A DNA stretch of 11,886 bases, from positions 1 through 11,886 of the forward strand of contig PKDP01000004.1 in the NCBI GenBank assembly GCA_002862585.1. Reading direction: 5' to 3'. The position numbers and the translations under genes are program-made. The DNA is from Flavobacteriales bacterium. GTDB taxonomy: Bacteria; Bacteroidota; Bacteroidia; Flavobacteriales; UBA7312. Shown here in pieces: positions 7,070-11,886 of this stretch. The number at the start of each line of letters is the position of its first letter. The stretch's first letter is position 1. The notes under the pieces are model-generated. The model was not told the origin of the DNA. It saw only the letters and a program-made list of their open reading frames with translations, and searched no databases.

Positions 7070-7085
7070 TTACATATTTATGTAA
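7070..7085. repeat. Perfect 7-bp dyad upstream of mtaB
   Basis: TTACATA and TATGTAA flank a TT centre, giving a 16-base palindrome ending 66 nt before the mtaB ATG. Size and position suit a dimeric regulator. Its TTACAT/ATGTAA halves resemble the elements beside the XRE gene at 214-233 and 412-423. An operator role is speculative. Confidence 0.35.
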
Positions 7086-7136
7086 AAAAAATAACTTTTA
7101 AGATTTTCAACACCTTAATTATCGGATATAAAAAGT

Positions 7137-7144
7137 TAATTTTG
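7137..7144 (+). promoter_or_regulatory. -7 box (TAATTTTG) immediately before mtaB
   Basis: This is an exact TAnnTTTG match that ends 7 nt before the mtaB ATG. No TTTG is found at the proper -33 distance, so the promoter is only half supported. If it is used, mtaB would be transcribed with almost no leader. Confidence 0.35.
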
Positions 7145-7151
7145 CCAGCGT

Positions 7152-8468
7152 ATGGAAAATCAATCCACAGTAGCTTTTTATACTCAAGGGTGTAAACTTA
7201 ACTTTTCTGAGACTTCTAGTATTTCTAGGCAGCTAGTCAATGAAGGCTATCAAAAGGTTGATTTCAAAGACAAAGCCGATATTTATGTCATTAACACCTG
7301 TTCTGTTACTGAAAATGCAGACAAGGAATGTAAACGTATTGTTCGCTCTGCCCTAAAAACTTCTCCAGAAGCATTTGTAGTAATTGTTGGCTGCTTCGCT
7401 CAATTAAAACCTGAGCAAATTTCTGAAATTGACGGAGTCGATTTAGTACTTGGAGCTACTGAGAAATTTAAACTCAACCATTATCTCAACGATTTAAGTA
7501 AAAAGGAAACTACTGAAATTCACTCTTGTGAGATTGACGATGCTTACTTTTTTGTAGACGCCTATTCCATTGGAGACCGTACTCGTGCATTTCTAAAAGT
7601 ACAAGACGGTTGTGACTATAAATGCACCTATTGCACCATTCCTTTGGCAAGGGGAATTAGCAGAAGTGATAAGTTGGAGAACGTGATCAATAATGCTAAA
7701 TCTATTTCAGATAAAGGCATTCAAGAGATTGTGCTTACTGGAGTAAATATTGGGGATTACGGTAAGGGTGAATTTGGAAACAAAAAACATGAGCATACAT
7801 TCTTGGACTTAGTCAAAGAATTAGACGAAGTATATGGTATTAATAGACTTCGTATTTCATCTATTGAACCTAATTTGTTGAAGAACGAAACCATTAATTT
7901 TGTGGCGAATTCAAAAGCCTTTGTACCACACTTTCACATCCCATTGCAGTCAGGTTCTGATGAGATTCTGAAGAAGATGAAAAGACGCTATTTGACTGAT
8001 ATATATACAGATAGAGTTTCTTACATAAAGTCATTAATGCCACATTGTTGTATTGGCGTAGATGTCATTGTAGGCTTTCCAGGTGAAACCGAAGAGCATT
8101 TTCTTGAAACTTATAATTTCTTGAACGAATTGGACATTTCTTACCTGCATGTCTTCTCCTATTCTGAGCGTGCCAATACTGAAGCCGCTGAAATGGACAA
8201 TCCTATTGATAAAGGCATACGACACAAACGCAGCAAGATGCTAAGAGTTCTATCAGCCAAAAAGAAAAGGCATTTCTACGAACAACAAATTGGAAGTACT
8301 AGAGATGTAATTTTTGAAGGTGAAAATAAAGACGGTTTTATGTACGGATTCACCGAAAATTATGTGAGGGTAAAAACTCCTTTTCAATCAAGCTGGATAA
8401 ATACCATAAAAAAAACAGAATTAAACCAAATGGATGAGAACGGAGTTTTTATCTTTGAAGAATTATAA
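7152..8468 (+). CDS. mtaB: tRNA (N6-L-threonylcarbamoyladenosine(37)-C2)-methylthiotransferase
   Basis: MtaB is a radical-SAM enzyme that converts t6A37 to ms2t6A37 in ANN-decoding tRNAs, stabilising codon-anticodon pairing. All three parts of a methylthiotransferase are present in 438 residues. The N-terminal domain has its three cluster cysteines Cys14 (YTQGCKLNF), Cys50 (NTCSVTENAD) and Cys81 (VGCFAQ). The radical-SAM core carries Cys154, Cys158 and Cys161 in DGCDYKCTYCTIP, followed by TGVNIGDYG and HIPLQSGSDEIL. A TRAM-like RNA-binding end follows (about 375-438) with YGFTENYVRV. GxNIGDYG and the length point to the MtaB/YqeV subgroup over MiaB or RimO. The ATG at 7152 places YTQGC at the expected distance; there is no Shine-Dalgarno match. 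lgt begins 9 nt after the stop, so the two are probably co-transcribed. Confidence 0.95.
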   Translation: MENQSTVAFYTQGCKLNFSETSSISRQLVNEGYQKVDFKDKADIYVINTCSVTENADKECKRIVRSALKTSPEAFVVIVGCFAQLKPEQISEIDGVDLVLGATEKFKLNHYLNDLSKKETTEIHSCEIDDAYFFVDAYSIGDRTRAFLKVQDGCDYKCTYCTIPLARGISRSDKLENVINNAKSISDKGIQEIVLTGVNIGDYGKGEFGNKKHEHTFLDLVKELDEVYGINRLRISSIEPNLLKNETINFVANSKAFVPHFHIPLQSGSDEILKKMKRRYLTDIYTDRVSYIKSLMPHCCIGVDVIVGFPGETEEHFLETYNFLNELDISYLHVFSYSERANTEAAEMDNPIDKGIRHKRSKMLRVLSAKKKRHFYEQQIGSTRDVIFEGENKDGFMYGFTENYVRVKTPFQSSWINTIKKTELNQMDENGVFIFEEL

Positions 8469-8477
8469 CATCAGATT

Positions 8478-9638
8478 ATGTATCCTAACATTAGCTATTT
8501 ACTAAACGACCTTTTTGGAATTAACATTCCCCTACCCATTCAAACCTTTGGTTTTTTTGTCGCCATTGCCTTTCTACTTTCAAGCTGGACACTTTCACTA
8601 GAACTAAAACGTAAAGAAGAAGAAGGCTTATTAAGCGCAACTAAACGCAAAAAAATTATCGGTAATAAAGTAAGTCCTCAAGGTTTAATCGTTCAAGCCA
8701 TAGTAGGCTTTTTGGTAGGCTACAAACTCCTCTATTCCGGACTGAATTACAGTGATTTCGTAAACAACCCACAAGGTATGATACTTTCTAATGAAGGACA
8801 CTTTGTAGGCGGTCTGATAGGTGCATTCATCAATGCTTCTATGAAATATCGTGAGGTAAAAAAAGAGGAACTAGAAAAGCCTAAGACCATTACAGAAACA
8901 GTTCACCCTTATCAGTTGGTAGGTAATATCACTATGATAGCTGCTATTTCTGGAATTATTGGTGCTAAGTTGTTTCACAATCTAGAGAATTTAGACGAAT
9001 TTATGGCAGACCCTATTGGTCAACTGCTATCATTTAGTGGGCTTACCTTTTATGGCGGTCTTATATGTGGAGCTATTGCAGTAATATATTACACCAAAAA
9101 ACACGGTATTAACTACAAAATAATAAGTGATGCCGCCGCACCAGGGCTGATGCTTGCTTATGGTATTGGAAGAATGGGTTGCCACTTTTCTGGTGACGGC
9201 GATTGGGGCATTACCAATCTCGCTCCTAAACCTGAATGGATGAGTTTTTTACCAGAATGGACGTGGGCGTACACCTACCCCAATAACGTTATTAATGCAG
9301 GTGTTCCCATTGAAGGTTGTGTAGGTAACTATTGTAATGAACTATTGTACCCTGTATTCCCTACTCCTATTTATGAAATTGCTATGGCATTGGCATTATT
9401 TGGTCTATTATGGGCATTGCGTAAACGCATCAATATTGCAGGTATGCTATTCGGCATATATATGATTGTTAATGGTCTTGAGCGTTTTTTCATAGAGAAG
9501 ATAAGGGTAAATACTAAATACATCATTTTTGAGAAGGAAATTACCCAAGCAGAGCTAATTTCCTTTGGACTAATCATTACAGGTATAATAATTGTGTATC
9601 GATTGTATGCCATTCATCGTAAAAAAGTTATAACATAG
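8478..9638 (+). CDS. lgt: Phosphatidylglycerol:prolipoprotein diacylglyceryl transferase
   Basis: Lgt transfers diacylglycerol from phosphatidylglycerol to the lipobox cysteine of prolipoproteins in the inner membrane, the first step of lipoprotein maturation. The protein has multiple membrane segments and the family landmarks: FYGGLICG (191-198, in the place of the E. coli HGGL), GRMGCHFSGDGDWG (231-244, containing the essential-type Arg232), PTPIYE (295-300) and ERFFIEKIRVN (335-345). At 386 residues it is about 100 longer than the E. coli enzyme, through a charged loop near 40-70, a hydrophilic loop at 120-145 and a Cys-containing loop near 245-295. From memory this long form with SGDGDWG is usual in Bacteroidota. 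It follows mtaB by 9 nt. The neighbouring SBP lipoprotein would be among its substrates. Confidence 0.93.
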   Translation: MYPNISYLLNDLFGINIPLPIQTFGFFVAIAFLLSSWTLSLELKRKEEEGLLSATKRKKIIGNKVSPQGLIVQAIVGFLVGYKLLYSGLNYSDFVNNPQGMILSNEGHFVGGLIGAFINASMKYREVKKEELEKPKTITETVHPYQLVGNITMIAAISGIIGAKLFHNLENLDEFMADPIGQLLSFSGLTFYGGLICGAIAVIYYTKKHGINYKIISDAAAPGLMLAYGIGRMGCHFSGDGDWGITNLAPKPEWMSFLPEWTWAYTYPNNVINAGVPIEGCVGNYCNELLYPVFPTPIYEIAMALALFGLLWALRKRINIAGMLFGIYMIVNGLERFFIEKIRVNTKYIIFEKEITQAELISFGLIITGIIIVYRLYAIHRKKVIT

Positions 9639-9652
9639 TACGAAATCCAGCC

Positions 9653-10335
9653 ATGAAAAAAATACTATTACTACTCCTACTCTCCAATCATTTAATAGGA
9701 CAATCTATTATCAAAAACCTTGTTTTTGAAGGAGCTGGCGTCAGAGGCATTGCCTATGCGGGAGCTATCAAAACACTAGAAAACAAAGACCTCATGGATA
9801 GCATCCAAAAAGTTGGCGGAACTTCAGCAGGAGCCATTACCGCAATGCTAGTATCTTTATGATATAACTCTACAGAAATTGGACAGATAATTTGTCAAAC
9901 AAAACTTAATAAATTCAATGATGGCAAACACCTTTTTGTAGGTGGTATTTATCGATTAAACAAACGCTTTGGTTGGTACAGAGCCAAACGCTTTGACAAA
10001 TGGCTATCATAGATAATTGTTTACAAAACAGCCAATCCAAACATTACCTTCAAAGAACTTTCAGAAAGAAATTTTAAAGAGTTGTATGTTACTGCCACGT
10101 GTTTGAACAAACTAAAATTAAGTTAATTTTTGGAAAAGAGAAATACCCTAATATGAAAGTCAAAGATGCCGTAAAGATATCCATGTCCATTCCACTATAT
10201 TTTGAAGCTGTATTTATTGATAGTATTAGCACCATACCACCAAATACAAGTCAAACATATTAGCCTATTATAGATTGTTTTTTAAATAGAGAAAATACAA
10301 CTGGCTTGTTTGTGGAGTGGAGTAAATTGGTTTAA
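9653..10335 (+). pseudogene. Decayed patatin-like phospholipase gene
   Basis: The first 69 codons read as the start of a secreted patatin: a signal peptide (MKKILLLLLLSNHLIGQS), the oxyanion-hole motif GAGVRG (27-32) and the nucleophile elbow GTSAG with Ser58. The frame then stops at TGA 9860-9862, yet patatin-like sequence goes on in the same frame (GQIICQTKLNKFNDGKHLF) to TAG 10010-10012 and TAA 10124-10126. One base appears lost near 10123, after which the shifted frame gives MKVKDAVKISMSIPLYFEAV, the typical patatin block before the catalytic Asp. TAG at 10261-10263 follows. The expected DGG reads IIDCF, and the sequence between it and NRENTTGLFVE seems deleted. With several stops, a frameshift and the Asp-Gly-Gly loop gone, the gene cannot make an active lipase. 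It starts 14 nt after lgt. Confidence 0.85.
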
Positions 10336-10339
10336 TGTA

Positions 10340-10513
10340 ATGGAAAACAGCGAACTTTCTAAGAGCTACACATGATTAGGAATTGCTTTGGTTAGTAAGT
10401 TTTTAAATAAAAATAAATGGGTAGCGGATGTTTTTTTAGGATTCAGTAGAACTTTAGATTTAAACTACTACGCCAAGCCCAGAATGGGACTAAGCGTTGG
10501 AAGACGCTTTTAA
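10340..10513 (+). pseudogene. C-terminal remnant of a probable outer-membrane beta-barrel protein
   Basis: The frame from 10340 reads MENSELSKSYT, meets TGA at 10373-10375, and continues as LGIALVSKFLNKNKWVADVF and then LGFSRTLDLNYYAKPRMGLS before VGRRF and the stop. Alternating polar and hydrophobic residues and the terminal Phe are those of an outer-membrane barrel's last strands, similar to what I recall of DUF3575-like proteins. It may be the tail of a second gene joined to the patatin remnant by a deletion, or the patatin's own C-terminal end. Its stop overlaps the stop of the symporter gene on the other strand. Confidence 0.45.
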
Positions 10514-11886
10514 GCCTTTCTAATTAGCAAACACAGCCCTAAGAAGGTAATTCCCCCATTAATCATAAGCAGTTCAAAACCGAACGGAATGTAGAGCTGT
10601 AATATGTAAGTCGCTACTGGCGACAGAAAAGCCACAATAGGCACAGCTTTATCCCTAACACTCCACTTGGTAAAAATACCAAAGGCAAATAAGCCTAAGA
10701 GAGGTCCATAAGTGTAACCTGCTACTTTGAATAAAGCCGAAATAACGCTATCGTCATTTATAGCTTTAAAGATGAGTATCGCCACCACTAAAAGCAATGA
10801 AAACGCAATATGAACGTATTTTCTAGTTTTTCGACTGTTTTCTTTCTTTTCAATGTCCAAAAAGTCCACACAAAAAGAAGTAGTCAGAGAAGTAAGTGCT
10901 GAATCGGCACTAGAGTAAGCCGCCGCTATAAGACCTAAAATAAAGAAGACTCCTACTCCTAAACCTAAATCGCCTTGTAAAGCCACCAAAGGAAATAAAT
11001 CATCACCTTTAGGGATATCTAAACCAATTTGCTGAGCGTATAAGTATAATAGAGCTCCAAGTGCCAAGAAAAAGACATTAACCACAATCAAGGCAACACT
11101 AAAGGAATACATATTTTTCTTAGCCTCAGATAGGCTTCTACACGATAAGTTTTTCTGCATCATATCCTGATCTAAACCCGTCATGACTATTGCTAGAAAA
11201 GCACCAGATAAAAATTGCTTGATAAAGTTCTGCTTTCCCTCCCAAAAGAACATTTGAGAGTATTCACTCTGACTAATAGTCTGCGTTAAGTCCATAAGAC
11301 CTAAACCCATTTTATCTGAAATTAGCCAAATACTCACCCCTACTGCCGATAGCATAAAAAGGGTTTGTAAGGTGTCTGTCCAGATAATCGTTTTGATACC
11401 ACTTCTAAAAGTATAAATCCAAATCAGTACTATCGTTAGAGAAACCGTTAACCAAAAGGGAACATTCCAAGCATCGAATATGGCAATCTGCATCACATTA
11501 GCCACCAAATACAATCTAAAAGATGCCCCTATTGTTCGTGAAAGTAAAAAGAAAAAAGCGCCTGTTTTGTGTGTCACTTCTCCAAACCTATCGCCCAAAT
11601 AAGCGTAGATAGACGTTAAATTCATTCGGTAATATATGGGCATGAGTACATTGGCAATAACCAAATAACCAGCCGTCATACCCAAAATCATTTGCATATA
11701 GCTGAATTGACTATCCGCTACCCAACCCGGAACAGATATAAACGTTACACCAGATAAGGTTGCCCCAATCATACCAAAAGAAACAATGTACCATGGCGAC
11801 TGCTTATTTCCTAGAAAAAAAGTTTCATTACTATCATTCTTACCTGTCAAATAAGAAATCACAATAAGTCCCAAAAAGTACAAGGC
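10510..11886 (-). CDS. Sodium:solute symporter (SSS family), N-terminus cut by window edge
   Basis: This frame stays open to the right edge and holds about 458 codons of a transporter with a dozen or so hydrophobic segments. Family landmarks are SGVTFISVPGW near the start (the first unwound Na+-binding helix), GASFRLYLVANV, the FRSGIKTIIWTDTLQTLFM block typical of SSS proteins, and AAAYSSADSALTSLTTSF, the Ser-rich Na2-site helix. It would import a solute such as a sugar, amino acid or sialic-acid-like compound with Na+; the substrate cannot be read from the sequence. The TTG at 11883-11881 is most likely an internal Leu codon because the hydrophobic segment continues across the edge; probably one to two dozen N-terminal residues are missing. 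The stop overlaps that of the barrel remnant, and no terminator hairpin is visible. Confidence 0.9.
   Translation of the reverse strand, partial: ALYFLGLIVISYLTGKNDSNETFFLGNKQSPWYIVSFGMIGATLSGVTFISVPGWVADSQFSYMQMILGMTAGYLVIANVLMPIYYRMNLTSIYAYLGDRFGEVTHKTGAFFFLLSRTIGASFRLYLVANVMQIAIFDAWNVPFWLTVSLTIVLIWIYTFRSGIKTIIWTDTLQTLFMLSAVGVSIWLISDKMGLGLMDLTQTISQSEYSQMFFWEGKQNFIKQFLSGAFLAIVMTGLDQDMMQKNLSCRSLSEAKKNMYSFSVALIVVNVFFLALGALLYLYAQQIGLDIPKGDDLFPLVALQGDLGLGVGVFFILGLIAAAYSSADSALTSLTTSFCVDFLDIEKKENSRKTRKYVHIAFSLLLVVAILIFKAINDDSVISALFKVAGYTYGPLLGLFAFGIFTKWSVRDKAVPIVAFLSPVATYILQLYIPFGFELLMINGGITFLGLCLLIRKA

Larger units (their letters stand above)
6825..7151. other. Intergenic region between divergent lipoprotein and mtaB genes
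   Basis: These 327 bases contain no supported gene. I see the lipoprotein promoter at 6833-6863, a long-range inverted repeat at 6914-6988 with a small palindrome inside it, a perfect 7-bp dyad at 7070-7085, A-tracts, and a -7 box at 7137-7144 that almost touches mtaB. A GGTTCAATC string at 6902-6910 resembles a tRNA T-loop, but no tRNA can be folded around it. Confidence 0.55.

Noticed and set aside
9653..10335. Stop-codon readthrough or recoding in the patatin frame
   Set aside because: The frame has both TGA and TAG stops, a frameshift and loss of the catalytic Asp-Gly-Gly loop, which together indicate decay and not recoding.
11881..11883. TTG as the true start of the symporter
   Set aside because: The frame remains open through the last bases of the window (GCC TTG) and the first membrane helix is incomplete, so TTG is more likely an internal Leu codon.
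1..11886. CRISPR array, insertion sequence, prophage, toxin-antitoxin or defence system
   Set aside because: No regularly spaced identical repeats, transposase or integrase motifs, terminal inverted repeats or known defence domains were found; the partial XRE gene alone is not enough to call such a system.

Overview
This window is AT-rich chromosomal DNA from a member of the Bacteroidota, most likely the order Flavobacteriales. The evidence is the tight run of small membrane protein, mutL, two rhomboids and a membrane-anchored EEP protein; a long Lgt with the GRxGC...SGDGDWG signature; starts with no Shine-Dalgarno match; and several TAnnTTTG promoter boxes, the -7 element of this phylum. The assignment rests on gene content and motif recall, not on a search.

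Layout. (1) Bases 1-204, minus strand: N-terminal part of an XRE-type helix-turn-helix repressor, cut by the left edge. (2) Bases 205-543: a divergent intergenic region with operator-like TGTTTACA/TGTAACA elements, three TTGYTGAT repeats and candidate promoters both ways. (3) Bases 544-5250, plus strand: an almost gapless five-gene run (small membrane protein, mutL, rhomboid 1, rhomboid 2, EEP-fold protein) with gaps of 1-4 nt, almost certainly one transcript. (4) Bases 5238-6824, minus strand: a lipoprotein of the oligopeptide-binding SBP_bac_5 family, overlapping the end of the EEP gene by 13 bp tail to tail. (5) Bases 6825-7151: divergent intergenic region with a good promoter for the lipoprotein gene, a -7 box almost touching mtaB, and two inverted repeats. 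(6) Bases 7152-9638, plus strand: mtaB and lgt, a probable two-gene operon. (7) Bases 9653-10513: a decayed patatin-like phospholipase gene followed by the tail of a probable outer-membrane beta-barrel protein, both broken. (8) Bases 10510 to the right edge, minus strand: a sodium:solute symporter whose first codons lie outside the window.

How the genes relate. Most are housekeeping: mismatch repair (mutL), tRNA A37 hypermodification (mtaB), lipoprotein maturation (lgt). Lgt would be needed to lipidate the SBP lipoprotein, but nothing shows the two are co-regulated. The two rhomboids and the EEP protein travel with mutL without an obvious shared pathway. I found no phage, insertion sequence, CRISPR array, RNA gene or defence system. 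The points most worth a second look are the MutL C-terminal domain, which lacks the residues of the metal-dependent nicking site; the repeated operator-like elements beside the XRE gene; the promoter boxes lying 4-8 nt from start codons; and the decayed patatin locus.
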